A DNA stretch of 64,000 bases from Falsihalocynthiibacter arcticus (GCF_000812665.2 NZ_CP014327.1:3253501-3317500); one strand, 5' to 3'. Positions 8,316 to 16,451 are shown, counted from the stretch's first letter. Notes: generated by a model from the sequence alone, not told the origin. Made by a program: numbers and translations.

Positions 8316-9506
8316 TTGTCGGCACTGAACGGAAAACTTACAAAGAAGCTTGTCGAGAACTTAGGCGCAGGCCGTCATGGTGACGGAGCGGGCCTTTATC
8401 TGGTGGTTGATCCCTCTGGCGCGCGACGTTGGATTGTGCGGGTCACGGTCAAAGGGCAGAAAAATCGCAAGGGCGCGCCGCTGCGCACTGACTTTGGATT
8501 GGGTGGCGCAGATATTGTCACGCTGAACCAAGCCAGAGAACGCGCGCTTGAATATCGCCGGATGGCCAAGCAAGGGTTGAACCCCCGATTTAACGCCACT
8601 CGGGAGATACCAACTTTCGCGGAAGTTGCGCAACAGGTCCACATAGACCGTATGCCCACATGGAAGAATGCCAAGCATGGCCAACAGTGGCTCAACACTT
8701 TGCGCGACTATGCCTTTCCCAAAATTGGTAGGATGCCGATTGATAGTATCGGCCAGCCAGAAATTCTGATGTGCCTGTCGCCTATCTGGACGGATAGGCA
8801 CGAAACGGCCAAGCGATTGGCCCAGCGCATCAAGACTGTTTTGGATGTGGCCAAGTCGAAAGGCTTTCGCTCTGGTGAAAACCCAGTGACTGCGATCCGT
8901 GACGCCAAGGTTTTGCCGACCGTTAAAACGAAACCTCAACACCATGACGCGATGCCGTGGCGCCATGTGCCAGCCTTCTTTGCTGAACTGAACGGACGCA
9001 GTGCGATTGCGGCCAAGGCGCTGCAATTCACAATCCTAACGGCCAGCCGCACCTCCGAGGTGCTGGACATGACTTGGCAAGAGATTGATTTCGAGGCGCG
9101 TCTATGGACCGTGCCCGCCGCACGTATGAAAGGCGGCAAAGTACACCGCGTCCCTCTCACAGATGAAATGCTGGCAATACTGGAGCCTTTGAAAGCGATG
9201 GCGTCGGTCTATGTCTTCGAGGGGCAAAAGCGACACAAGCCGCTGTCCAATATGTCGATGCTGATGTTGTTACGCCGCATGGGGCGCGATGGCTTTACCG
9301 TGCATGGCTTTCGTAGTTCATTCAGGGATTGGGCGTCAGAGTCCGTAAACGCGCCACGTGAGTTAGCGGAGGCGGCATTGGCACATCAGGTTGGTTCTGA
9401 TGTGGAACGGGCTTATGCGCGGTCGGATTTGTTAGAGCGGCGGTTTGACTTAATGACGCATTGGACCCGTTTCACAAATAGTTTCACTTTCTCGGAGGCG
9501 CCCTAA
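8316..9506 (+). CDS. P4-type tyrosine integrase
   Basis: This protein catalyses site-specific integration and excision of the surrounding element. The frame is open from 8250. The family's N-terminal arm-binding domain begins at NGKLTKKLVENL, so TTG 8316 (397 residues) with GGTGG just upstream is preferred over TTG 8250. The domain order is an arm-binding DUF4102-like region (about 1-85), a core-binding SAM-like region (about 100-190) and a catalytic domain (about 215-390). The catalytic residues are visible: Arg in TASRTSEVL, Lys in ARMKGGKVHRVPL, HGFRSSFRDWA (His-x-x-Arg), a late His in LAHQVG and the Tyr in VERAYARSD. The gene lies 150 bp inside the left repeat. Confidence 0.92.
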   Translation: MSALNGKLTKKLVENLGAGRHGDGAGLYLVVDPSGARRWIVRVTVKGQKNRKGAPLRTDFGLGGADIVTLNQARERALEYRRMAKQGLNPRFNATREIPTFAEVAQQVHIDRMPTWKNAKHGQQWLNTLRDYAFPKIGRMPIDSIGQPEILMCLSPIWTDRHETAKRLAQRIKTVLDVAKSKGFRSGENPVTAIRDAKVLPTVKTKPQHHDAMPWRHVPAFFAELNGRSAIAAKALQFTILTASRTSEVLDMTWQEIDFEARLWTVPAARMKGGKVHRVPLTDEMLAILEPLKAMASVYVFEGQKRHKPLSNMSMLMLLRRMGRDGFTVHGFRSSFRDWASESVNAPRELAEAALAHQVGSDVERAYARSDLLERRFDLMTHWTRFTNSFTFSEAP

Positions 9507-10442
9507 ATGTTCTCACCAGAAGAATACATAGGATATGATTCACTTCGTACGCACTTTGAGCAGTGGGCGGGCCAAGTCCACCTTGCTTACCTTTTGGAAA
9601 GTGTGGGTGCTGACCCTTCGGAGGCTTTTCGAGGAGATGGTAGAAAAAAAGACGTTATGCATTTTCGAATGGAGCAGTTGAGTCTGGATAGGCCAATGGC
9701 GGAACTGCCTAGAAAAAGCGAAATGTGGCGGGAACTCTCTGTAATTCGTATGAAAGACGAGTTCGAACAGGCGATCATTTTCCACTGTATGTTTGCTAAG
9801 TGTATAATGCAGTTAGACACACTGCTGTCTTCCTCCCATGGGAAAGTGATGCGTCCCGACGAATATCAGTTCCTCCACATGGACCGATTGGATTGGATTT
9901 ACCCAAACTGGCCGCTCAATGAAACTTCAGGGCTAGAATTTATCTTCAAACTTTATGAGGAGAACAAGTTTTCTGGTTTACATTTGTCTGAAAGATACTG
10001 TTTCTTGGACACATCGTTAGGGGTCCTGAAGCTTAAGAATAACTCCATTTCAAGCTTCAGAACGTCGTCACATTTTGGTTCAGATGAGTTTTCTGATAGT
10101 TATATCGAAACTCATGTAAGGCCGTTTTTGGGCTGGGCGCCAATTTGGGACGAAAAGCATCTTCCACAAAATATGGCACAATTCTTAGAGGATTTAGGTG
10201 TCCTTGAACAGAGATGGGGCGTGTCGTCCCTATTTGAGGACCCAGAATCGAAGCCAACCCCGAAAAAAAGGCGGGGGCCGAAGCCGGGTCCGGCCAAGGC
10301 GCTGTTTTGCAAGAAATATCCGGATGGTCTGCCGGAAGAACTTTCGGCGGAGTACGTTTCGGCGGACTTCAAAAGCGAAGGTGTAACAATATCACCGAGA
10401 CAAATCGCTAATTACGACCGGGAGATTCGATTAAGGAAATAA
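9507..10442 (+). CDS. Unknown element-encoded protein, 311 residues
   Basis: The ATG follows the integrase stop without a gap, so the two are probably co-transcribed. No known domain is recognised. Residues 1-235 are mixed helical and aromatic-rich with several Trp. From about residue 246 there is a basic PKKRRGPKPGPAK stretch like an AT-hook or a flexible DNA-binding linker. The last 50 residues (EYVSADFKSEGVTISPRQIA) look like a small helix-turn-helix. A DNA-binding regulator or element-maintenance protein would fit, but this is inference. Base composition is more AT-rich than the neighbouring chromosome, consistent with transfer. Confidence 0.65.
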   Translation: MFSPEEYIGYDSLRTHFEQWAGQVHLAYLLESVGADPSEAFRGDGRKKDVMHFRMEQLSLDRPMAELPRKSEMWRELSVIRMKDEFEQAIIFHCMFAKCIMQLDTLLSSSHGKVMRPDEYQFLHMDRLDWIYPNWPLNETSGLEFIFKLYEENKFSGLHLSERYCFLDTSLGVLKLKNNSISSFRTSSHFGSDEFSDSYIETHVRPFLGWAPIWDEKHLPQNMAQFLEDLGVLEQRWGVSSLFEDPESKPTPKKRRGPKPGPAKALFCKKYPDGLPEELSAEYVSADFKSEGVTISPRQIANYDREIRLRK

Positions 10443-10535
10443 TTAGAACAGTTCAAATTGCTACCATTTGTTCCAGTAAATTTTCACGATAGACTAAGCA
10501 ACATTGGGCCATCGCAACCAATCCAAAAGGATTTA

Positions 10536-10751
10536 ATGATGGCTGATATATACGACAATGACCGCATCTTCTTCCCAGAAGACCGAGAACTCCGCGTTCT
10601 CGGCAGCACAGAAAAACTTGCACAATGGCGGCACCGCAATACAGGGCCAGCCTTTATCCGCATCGGGCGACGCATCGGCTATCACGGCACAGACCTGAAC
10701 GCCTATCTAAACGCCCAGCGCGTCGATCCCAGCACAGAGGCCGCACAATGA
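10536..10751 (+). CDS. AlpA/excisionase-like small DNA-binding protein
   Basis: 71 residues from ATG 10536 (a second ATG follows), with AAAAGG five bases upstream. A frame upstream to 10458 has no good start. The central region (LGSTEKLAQWRHRNTGPAFI, then RIGRRIGYHGTDLNAYL) is the winged helix-turn-helix of MerR-like excisionases and AlpA: a turn-helix followed by a hydrophobic strand and a short C-terminal helix. Such proteins direct integrase towards excision or activate it. The gene ends at a bidirectional hairpin. Confidence 0.7.
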   Translation: MMADIYDNDRIFFPEDRELRVLGSTEKLAQWRHRNTGPAFIRIGRRIGYHGTDLNAYLNAQRVDPSTEAAQ

Positions 10752-10786
10752 AAAACCCCAACTCCGCAAGCGGGGTAGGGGCTTTT
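10751..10786. terminator. Rho-independent-like terminator after the AlpA-like gene
   Basis: Symmetric structure: A-tract, CCCC, CTCCGC, loop AA, GCGGGG, GGGG, then CTTTT. It can act in either direction and follows directly after the stop codon. Confidence 0.65.
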
Positions 10787-10856
10787 CGAGTGACATCAAC
10801 TGCCACCCTGAACAGTTCAGTTGATGACACATCGACCCCCCTCCTTGCAATAAAAA

Positions 10857-11246
10857 ATGAGCGACGATTTCGGTGGTGCTCTCTTAGCAATTCCGTTCAG
10901 CCGCTCAAACTTCGCAAAGGATGCATCGATTATGTCTAAGCATTGGCGCAGCAATCACTCGCAAGTTTACTGGACTTGTATGGCTCTGACTCAGGGGCGC
11001 ACGATTAATCACATGGACGAAATTGGCGAAGTGAAGGGATGGCGGCTTGGTGCAATCATTCACACCTTACGCCACCAGTACCAGTGGCCAATAGAAACCG
11101 AGTTTAAAGGGCCAGAACGCATCGCGCATTATAGCCTGGTCAAAGGCACAGATTGGCGCGCGTTAAAGTTCCCACCCTCTGCCAAAGAGGTGCGCGCGGC
11201 GCTGAAAGAGGCGCAAAACATCACGGGTGGTTCCGCTGATGAGTAA
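10857..11246 (+). CDS. Winged-helix-type element protein
   Basis: 129 residues from ATG 10857; an internal ATG at 10932 with AAAGGA upstream gives a 104-residue alternative and may be the real start. The segment from EVKGWRLGAIIHTLRHQYQW to IAHYSLVKGTD matches the winged-helix pattern of phage proteins that read 'helix, LRRxGWPIET, strand, IAHYRL'. It is probably a DNA-binding protein for control or replication of the element. It overlaps the next gene by 8 bp, implying translational coupling. Confidence 0.6.
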   Translation: MSDDFGGALLAIPFSRSNFAKDASIMSKHWRSNHSQVYWTCMALTQGRTINHMDEIGEVKGWRLGAIIHTLRHQYQWPIETEFKGPERIAHYSLVKGTDWRALKFPPSAKEVRAALKEAQNITGGSADE

Positions 11247-11730
11247 GAGCCGGAGAACTTCGGAGGGGCAATATCTGCCCCTCCCTTACGCCCAGTTGAA
11301 AAGCGACGCATGGCGCAGCTTGTCTGGCTCTGCGGTGCGCCTCTGGCTGGAGCTTCATACGCGCTACAATGGGGGCAACAACGGCGCTCTTACGCTATCG
11401 TTTGCGGAGGCTGGCGATGTGCTTGGTATGGGGAAGGCAACAGTGCAGCGCGCTTACGCAGAACTTGTCGAGAAGGGGTTTTTGGTTCTTGAGCGTGAAG
11501 GCAACTGGTATCACCGGCGCGCACATGAATGGCGGCTTACGACAAAGGCGATGCAGAAGGTCAAAGGCAAAGTGCCAGCAACGCAGGATTGGCGCAATTA
11601 TCGGACGCCTAAAACAAAACGCGGTGCTGTTTTGGAACCGTCGCACCTTTCGTTCGGACCATTAGAGAACCCTAAGGCGGCGCGTGGTTCCAAAGCAGAA
11701 CCCGTCAGAGGCAAAAAGCGATGCGCGTAG
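11239..11730 (+). CDS. Helix-turn-helix replication/regulatory protein
   Basis: 163 residues from ATG 11239. A GTG at 11227 extends the frame but overlaps the upstream gene further. Residues 15-95 form a winged helix: YAQLKSDAWRSLSGSAVRLW, a polar loop, then ALTLSFAEAGDVLGMGKATV, QRAYAELVEKGFLVLEREG. This pattern is seen in small replication-initiation-like and transcriptional proteins of integrative elements of Alphaproteobacteria. The C-terminus is basic and low-complexity. A role in element replication or gene control is inferred from context. Confidence 0.65.
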   Translation: MSKSRRTSEGQYLPLPYAQLKSDAWRSLSGSAVRLWLELHTRYNGGNNGALTLSFAEAGDVLGMGKATVQRAYAELVEKGFLVLEREGNWYHRRAHEWRLTTKAMQKVKGKVPATQDWRNYRTPKTKRGAVLEPSHLSFGPLENPKAARGSKAEPVRGKKRCA

Positions 11731-11782
11731 GGTTCTGGAACGGAACACTAATACTAACCACTCACCTGTAAGGAAACATGAG

Positions 11783-12319
11783 ATGAGCAAGGCAAAGATA
11801 AACACAACGAACGGAAGCGCGACGCGGGCTTTTCCCAAGCTCAAAAAAACTGGGGAGGGGAGTTATAGCGCAGAAGTGCCAGACGACCTTCAGCTTGAGC
11901 ACCTATTGGGGATGCGAACTGTTGAAGCTGCCAAGGGTGTCTATCTAACTGCAATTGGCGCAATGGGGCAATCTGCTGAAAAGTTCGGGTCGCTTGCATC
12001 CGCGATGTTTGCAGAACTGGAGCCTCAAGACGCGATTGAAGCAATGCTCATAGCGCAAATGACTGCAACACATGTTGCGATGACGCACCTATTGGAAAAA
12101 CTAAGTTATCAGACCGCGTATCAAGTTCGGGAAAGCTATGAGCGATCTATAACGCGCTTGAGCCGCACCTATCTTGCGCAGATGGACGCTTTGAAAAAAT
12201 ATCGTGCCAAAGCGCGGCAAGTTGTTCGGGTTGAACGCGTGACCGTGAATGAAGGCGGTCAAGCTATCGTCGGCAATGTCAGCAACGCAGGGGCCGGTAG
12301 TATTGAAAAGCGACCATAA
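11783..12319 (+). CDS. Unknown helical element protein
   Basis: 178 residues from ATG 11783 with AAGGA eight bases upstream. The middle (about residues 40-140) is predicted to be all helical, with Ala- and Leu-rich amphipathic stretches such as AIGAMGQSAEKFGSLASAMF and EAMLIAQMTATHVAMTHLLE. It ends in a Gly/Asn tail. No family is recognised. Its position before a phage-type small protein recalls satellite elements whose structural or packaging-related genes are unannotated. Confidence 0.55.
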   Translation: MSKAKINTTNGSATRAFPKLKKTGEGSYSAEVPDDLQLEHLLGMRTVEAAKGVYLTAIGAMGQSAEKFGSLASAMFAELEPQDAIEAMLIAQMTATHVAMTHLLEKLSYQTAYQVRESYERSITRLSRTYLAQMDALKKYRAKARQVVRVERVTVNEGGQAIVGNVSNAGAGSIEKRP

Positions 12320-12557
12320 CCCCATAGACCCTGCTGAAAGGCTCAGAAACGCGCCCAGATGCGCTGCTAAGGCGAAGTCCACTGGCAAAAGGTGCGGCTG
12401 CCCTTCTAAGCAAGGTTGGACCGTTTGCCGCTTGCACGGCGCTGGTGGTGGCGCGCCGCGCGGTGCTGCACATCCGAACTTCAAGCATGGGCTGCGAACA
12501 GTAGAGATTAAGGAAATGCGGCATCTCGTATCGCTTCTGCGGCGTGACGTGGGCTAA
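12276..12557 (+). CDS. Phage-type small Cys/His protein
   Basis: 93 residues from ATG 12276; TTG 12303 is an alternative. Both starts lie inside the preceding gene, so the two overlap. The signature is C-A-A-K-x-K-S-T-G-K-R-C-G-C-P, then CRLHGAGGGAPRGAAHPNFK and HG. This cysteine/histidine arrangement followed by a Gly-rich HGG-like and Asn-x-x-HG pattern is common in small phage and prophage proteins near packaging genes. The cysteines and histidine could bind zinc. Its exact function is unknown. Confidence 0.55.
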   Translation: MSATQGPVVLKSDHNPIDPAERLRNAPRCAAKAKSTGKRCGCPSKQGWTVCRLHGAGGGAPRGAAHPNFKHGLRTVEIKEMRHLVSLLRRDVG

Positions 12558-12710
12558 CTGGAAGCAGGCCGTCTCTAGGCGGGGCTTGACGCAGATTAAA
12601 AAATTTTTGAGGGCAGTGACGACCAACTAAGTCAGGTTGAAACACCTGCGAAAATCCCTAAATTTTAGAGAGGATTGCCTGTGGACAGTCGCTTTGAAGG
12701 CCTAAAGCTG

Positions 12711-12735
12711 TGGTGTTTCAGAACGTGAAACACCA
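12711..12735. terminator. Perfect 10-bp inverted repeat
   Basis: TGGTGTTTCA, loop GAACG, TGAAACACCA, with one further G-C pair outside. It lies 154 bp after the last plus-strand gene of the element and before the convergent VPLPA-CTERM gene. It lacks a T-run, so it may be a factor-dependent terminator or a protein-binding site. Confidence 0.45.
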
Positions 12736-12815
12736 CTTACAGGGCTCTAGCATTTGGAAGAAAGAAAAGAAAGGCACGCCTGTTCCCGCATTGTCTTACT
12801 CAGTGTTTTTAAAGT

Positions 12816-13637
12816 CTAAGTTTTCTTGTACTTACGCCGAGAAAACGCAAGGCTTCCAAGAGCGCCTAAGAGCAACAAACCTGCTGCCGGAAGAGGAACT
12901 GCGGAGATGCCAACTCTCACGCCATCGATTCCAAGGCCATCATTTTTCAAATATAGGCTACCGTCCGAATGAGCAAAGCTAACGATGTTGATGAACGCTT
13001 CTGCAACCAGTTGGTCAAACTTAATAGTAACTGTCTGGATGTTGCCGTTGCTATTGTACGGACTCATAATCTCTGAGCCGTTGAGGCCGAAAACGTCGGA
13101 GGCAGAAGGGCTGTCACCAATTGAGAAAGGGCTGGCTGAAATTCCAGCAAACGCACCGACGTCACCTGCGTCCATCAAGGTAAACGAGATTGTGTCGAAC
13201 AGTTCGCCGCCCAGAAGGCCCACTTTCCAATTGATTCCATAAGTGTCGTTACTGTCTAAAAAACCATCGCCGTTAAAAGGGAATACGTTGGTGCGTCCGT
13301 ACACATTTCCGGAACGCAAACAAAGGTTGTCTGCTCCCGCAGCACTCTTACAATCGCTTGGCGCTTCCCTAACGGTTCCGCCGCTTCCTGTTCCACCAAT
13401 ACTTTTAAAAACCCCGACGTTAAAAGTATCATCACCGTTAACAGACGGACCAGATACACCACTCCGATTCACGCCTGACTCGAAATCTTCAGATGCTAAA
13501 ACGTTGAAACTTGGGATGTTGGGATGGCTGGCGGGATTGTAGGTAGCAACTGATACAGTCGCGGCTTGAGCATACGAAGTAATTGCCATTGCCCCTGCAA
13601 ATACAAATACAGCTGTTTTTACTTTTGAGTTTACCAT
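12816..13637 (-). CDS. VPLPA-CTERM sorting domain protein
   Basis: An exported protein of 273 residues. Residues 1-25 are a signal peptide ending in AQA. The mature part is a beta-rich region with repeated Asp/Gly/Asn-rich strands, without a recognised catalytic motif. The last 25 residues are the VPLPA-CTERM anchor: VPLPAAGLLLLGALGSLAFS followed by RRKYKKT. Such tails are processed by exosortase-type machinery and are linked to exopolysaccharide or surface display in Rhodobacteraceae. No exosortase gene is in the window, so sorting would rely on a gene elsewhere. The gene lies inside the integrative element, on the opposite strand to the other genes, and is likely cargo. Confidence 0.9.
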   Translation of the reverse strand: MVNSKVKTAVFVFAGAMAITSYAQAATVSVATYNPASHPNIPSFNVLASEDFESGVNRSGVSGPSVNGDDTFNVGVFKSIGGTGSGGTVREAPSDCKSAAGADNLCLRSGNVYGRTNVFPFNGDGFLDSNDTYGINWKVGLLGGELFDTISFTLMDAGDVGAFAGISASPFSIGDSPSASDVFGLNGSEIMSPYNSNGNIQTVTIKFDQLVAEAFINIVSFAHSDGSLYLKNDGLGIDGVRVGISAVPLPAAGLLLLGALGSLAFSRRKYKKT

Positions 13638-14085
13638 TTATTAATCTCTCTAAGGCACTGTTCACAAATTCTTCTACTCAGCGTCTTATTAATGCCTTCT
13701 TTGTAGTTTTTGCAAATGAAAAGGGCGTGTTAATGGGTTGGCACTCAAGAATATGTGTCAATCGTGGAACCAATGGCTAGAATACTGGTTATTGTTTCCA
13801 AATTTCGTATCGTGGCTATCATTTTTGATTCACTTCCTAAGGGTGATTCCTTAATTCGGCCACAATTATACGTTCGGGAAGGTGTGAAAAAGGGCGGTTT
13901 AAAAGAGCTGTGAAATGGTACCGCCTTGTGTAAGCATCATACGTGGTAATAATTGTACCGAAATCCTTTCATTCAAAAAATGCGTAACGGGCAAAAAAAT
14001 TAATTGGAGTGGTATTTTTAGTGGTAGGTTTCTAATTTCTATAATTTAAAGTAATTAGTATTAATATGTTGCGAGAAAAGAAGTG
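13638..14085. other. AT-rich right arm of the element
   Basis: About 450 bp between the VPLPA-CTERM start and the right repeat. It holds the promoter region of that gene and AT-rich sequence. No gene is supported. Confidence 0.5.
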
Positions 14086-14100
14086 CGGACTGTCTGTCCG
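14086..14100 (+). repeat. Right attachment-site repeat
   Basis: CGGACTGTCTGTCCG, identical to 8149-8163. Flanking bases differ from the left copy on both sides. Confidence 0.7.
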
Positions 14101-14176
14101 TCGAGCCCCTCTTAACTAATTGTTTTTGTTTGCATTTATATGCAAAGTTGGAACTTTCACCCATTCGTTATGACGA

Positions 14177-14447
14177 ACGATCGCCGTAAATGTTATAGGG
14201 TCTCTTTTGATCGATCTTGCTGTCGAAGCCGTTTCCCGTACTTTTGCAAACTCAGCAGAAGTACGCGTTTTGTTCATAACCGTTTTTTTGGGTGGATTTA
14301 CCACATTTTCGTCGTTTTCTCTGGAGACCATGGAGATGCTTGAACGAGGCGAGTTTTTTTCACGCGGGTTGTTACCTTCTAGGCACACTAGTTCTGGGCT
14401 TGTTTGCGGTTTTTTGTGGGATCGCGCTTGGAAGAGGACTTTTCTAG
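14177..14447 (+). pseudogene. crcB: crcB (fluoride channel) remnant
   Basis: The C-terminal two thirds of a CrcB/Fluc protein can be read: TIAVNVIGSLL (the conserved Val-Asn helix), then FITVFLGGFTTFSSFSLE, the hallmark TM3 break with its Phe box, then MLERGEF. Within a run of seven T near 14353-14359 the frame shifts by one. The last helix continues in another frame as AGCYLLGTLVLGLFAVFCGI to TAG 14447. The N-terminal helix is missing and a TGA lies just upstream of the readable part. CrcB exports fluoride as a membrane dimer; this copy cannot. It begins 77 bp right of the element's right repeat. Confidence 0.75.
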
Positions 14448-14835
14448 CATCTATGCTTTAAATCAAACGCTCGGGGAATTCCCCGTTTTTTAAGGAACTC
14501 ACCTGTAGGCTGCACGCGGCTGAGTTCAATTTCATTGCGGGCATTACGCCAGCTCTGGTCGCTCATTGTTGTTCGTCCAATACACACTCAGTGGCTTGTT
14601 CCTGTACCTTATCAATGGTTGCAAAGATGTATGGTCTTGTCGGGGTTTGATGCCAGTTCGAGGGGGGCAACCAAACCATCAGTGTTTGAAATTCCGAGTT
14701 AGCTCAGGTTGCGGGCATTTTATTTGGAAGCCTGCCGGCTAACATTGTTATAACTCTCAACAGCGACAAGTTATCATTTGGAAACAAGCCTCCGGTGCAT
14801 CGCCAGCGGCGCAATTTTCCAAATGGAGAGAGATA
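14448..14835. other. Intergenic stretch, no supported gene
   Basis: About 390 bp between the crcB remnant and the DUF1330 fragment. Only short frames are present, none resembling a family. Confidence 0.45.
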
Positions 14836-15051
14836 ATGAGTGTTTACTTAATCGCAGACATTAAAATTACCGATGACCGTTGGGTGCCAGAATATGCTGC
14901 GAATGTTCATAAACTAGTCGAAAAGCACGGTGGGAAGTACCTGTCTCGCAGTGGCAATATCAAGACGTTGGAAGGGGCGGACGCAAAAGGGCGGCTTTCG
15001 CCCTCAACCATCAAACACAGAGCCTCACGGCGTTCTTTGAGTAGATCATGA
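14836..15051 (+). pseudogene. DUF1330 family protein, truncated
   Basis: The first 48 residues (MSVYLIADIKITDDRWVPEY onwards through LVEKHGGKYLSRSGNIKTLE) are a convincing DUF1330 start with its ferredoxin-like strand-helix-strand. A full protein has about 95 residues with a second half containing a conserved Arg. Here the sequence changes after about 14985 into unrelated residues and stops at 15051. GGAGAGAGAT provides a ribosome-binding site before ATG 14836. Function of the family is unknown. Confidence 0.7.
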
Positions 15052-15407
15052 AACAGGATGGCTTCAAGCGTCTGCCAAACGATCTCCCTGACTATTGTAA
15101 ACCCCCAAAGGCCACCTTCTCCGCTGCATTGCCGCGCGAAAAAAGGGCGTTTCCATAAATCACTGAGACCGAGGAAATGTTGGTAAGCAGTCCAGAACAC
15201 TTTATGATTTGCGTGCCCGCGGCATTTTTGCTCTCGCGTTTCTTGGTACGCTACGCGCTGATACATTGGTGTCACTTAAGATCTGGCACATTGACATCCC
15301 AGCTCGGCGGATCACTCAAGATGGAGCAACTGTTCGGTCTAAGAACGGCAAAAGTGCGTATATCGCTTGGTTCCTAATTCCTGAGGCTTTTAGCAAGGAA
15401 GTCATCG
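15030..15407 (+). pseudogene. Tyrosine integrase remnant
   Basis: Fragments in shifting frames read as a phage-type integrase: MKQDGFKRLPNDLPDYCKPP, KATFSAALPREKRAF, then TETEEML, then DLRARGIFALAFLGTLRADT with the catalytic Arg, and VSLKIWHIDIPARRITQDGA followed by VRSKNGKSAYIAWF with the catalytic Lys strand. The His-x-x-Arg and Tyr parts are missing, cut off where the sequence enters the 3' end of the lacI-type gene. At least two frameshifts are present. It differs from the integrase at 8316 and marks an older mobile-element insertion. Confidence 0.7.
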
Positions 15408-16387
15408 CGTGGGGGCGCCGTTGAGTCGCGCAAGATCAGCTTGTTGGGAATGAGCAGGCGCATCGGCGTGAGCTTTTGTGTAGGATTCCGCAGGCTGGCG
15501 TCTAGGCGGCGGACGGCGGCACGGCCGAATTCCTGTGCTTCAATTTTGACGGTCGTTAAGGCGGGACTAACCTGCAAGGCGGGGCTGAAATCGCCAAACC
15601 CAATGACGGAGACATCGTACGGAATGCGCCAACCGCGGGATAAGATGTCGGAATAAGCTGTAATCGCCAAGCCGTCGTGGCCGCAGAAGAACGCTGTTGG
15701 ACGATGCCCTTCGGCCAAGACACGGTCAAGGCCCTGCGAGAATGTTGAATTCCTATCCCAAGTGATGTCGTGACAGGTCATGTCAGGTTTTGACGCAACA
15801 ATGTCCTGAAGCCCAAGCAGGCGTTCGCGTCGCCCTCGCAGATCGATATCGCCGTGGACAAAGATGATTTCGCGGTGGCCTAAATTATAAAGATAGGTTC
15901 CGATAGCAGCCCCAGCTTCGCGGTCCGTGCCGCCAACGAGGTCAACTTGCTCCAATGGCTCTGCCCAGCCCGAGCGCACCAAAGGTTTTCCGCTTTTCAT
16001 TATTTGCGCGAGAGCAGGTTTGTTTTGCACGTTTACCGAGAATAAGGCGGCGCAGCCTTCGATAAACTGTTTTAGATCGCCATCGTCAGCTGTCCAATGC
16101 GCGCGGATTGAGTAGCCAAGACGCGCCGCTTCGCTTTGTAGACCATTTTGGATTTGTATATTCATCTCTCCATTTGCGTAATCTTCAAAATCAAAGACCG
16201 CGCCTATGGTTTTTGCGGTGCTGCCTTGACTGCGGCTTGGGCGACTGTAACCAAGTGTTTCGGCAACCTCGACAATACGGGCGCGCGTAGCTTCGCTTAC
16301 ACCGCCTTTGCCGGATAGGGCACGAGAGACCGCATACTTAGACAAGCCAGTTTTCTCGGCGATGATTCGAAGGGTAACTTTACTCAT
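15374..16387 (-). CDS. LacI-family transcriptional regulator
   Basis: 337 residues, probably repressing the divergent glycoside operon starting at 16564. Residues 4-55 are the LacI helix-turn-helix and hinge (TLRIIAEKTGLSKYAVSRAL, then RIVEVAETLGYSR). The rest is a periplasmic-binding-protein-like effector domain with the usual LGHREIIFVHG and AFFCGHDGLAI segments and an RLLIPNKLILRDST end. It is transcribed away from the operon with a 176-bp intergenic region. Its C-terminal 11 codons overlap the integrase remnant, so the last residues (DDFLAKSLRN) may not be native. The effector is probably the transported glycoside or a breakdown product. Confidence 0.88.
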   Translation of the reverse strand: MSKVTLRIIAEKTGLSKYAVSRALSGKGGVSEATRARIVEVAETLGYSRPSRSQGSTAKTIGAVFDFEDYANGEMNIQIQNGLQSEAARLGYSIRAHWTADDGDLKQFIEGCAALFSVNVQNKPALAQIMKSGKPLVRSGWAEPLEQVDLVGGTDREAGAAIGTYLYNLGHREIIFVHGDIDLRGRRERLLGLQDIVASKPDMTCHDITWDRNSTFSQGLDRVLAEGHRPTAFFCGHDGLAITAYSDILSRGWRIPYDVSVIGFGDFSPALQVSPALTTVKIEAQEFGRAAVRRLDASLRNPTQKLTPMRLLIPNKLILRDSTAPPRDDFLAKSLRN

Positions 16388-16451
16388 CGGGGCCTCTTGG
16401 GATTTGCTGCATTGCAGCGGTTTGCGGTTTAGCGTTTTAATTCAATAGGGC

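Larger units (their letters stand above)
8149..14100 (+). mobile_element. Integrative element of about 6 kb with P4-type integrase
   Basis: The segment is bounded by two identical 15-bp sequences at 8149-8163 and 14086-14100. The integrase gene is the first gene inside the left end and reads inward. Next come an unknown 311-residue protein, an AlpA/excisionase-like small protein, two winged-helix-type proteins, an unknown helical protein, a phage-type small Cys/His protein and, on the opposite strand near the right end, a VPLPA-CTERM exported protein. There are no capsid, terminase large-subunit or conjugation genes, so it is not a complete prophage or ICE. It resembles a satellite or genomic islet that relies on helpers. 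Just outside the right end lies a broken crcB gene. Confidence 0.7.

Noticed and set aside
8149-14100. Complete prophage
   Set aside because: No capsid, tail, portal, large terminase or lysis genes are recognisable in the 6 kb.
14116-14388. 90-residue minus-strand frame
   Set aside because: Antisense to the crcB remnant, whose protein similarity is clear.
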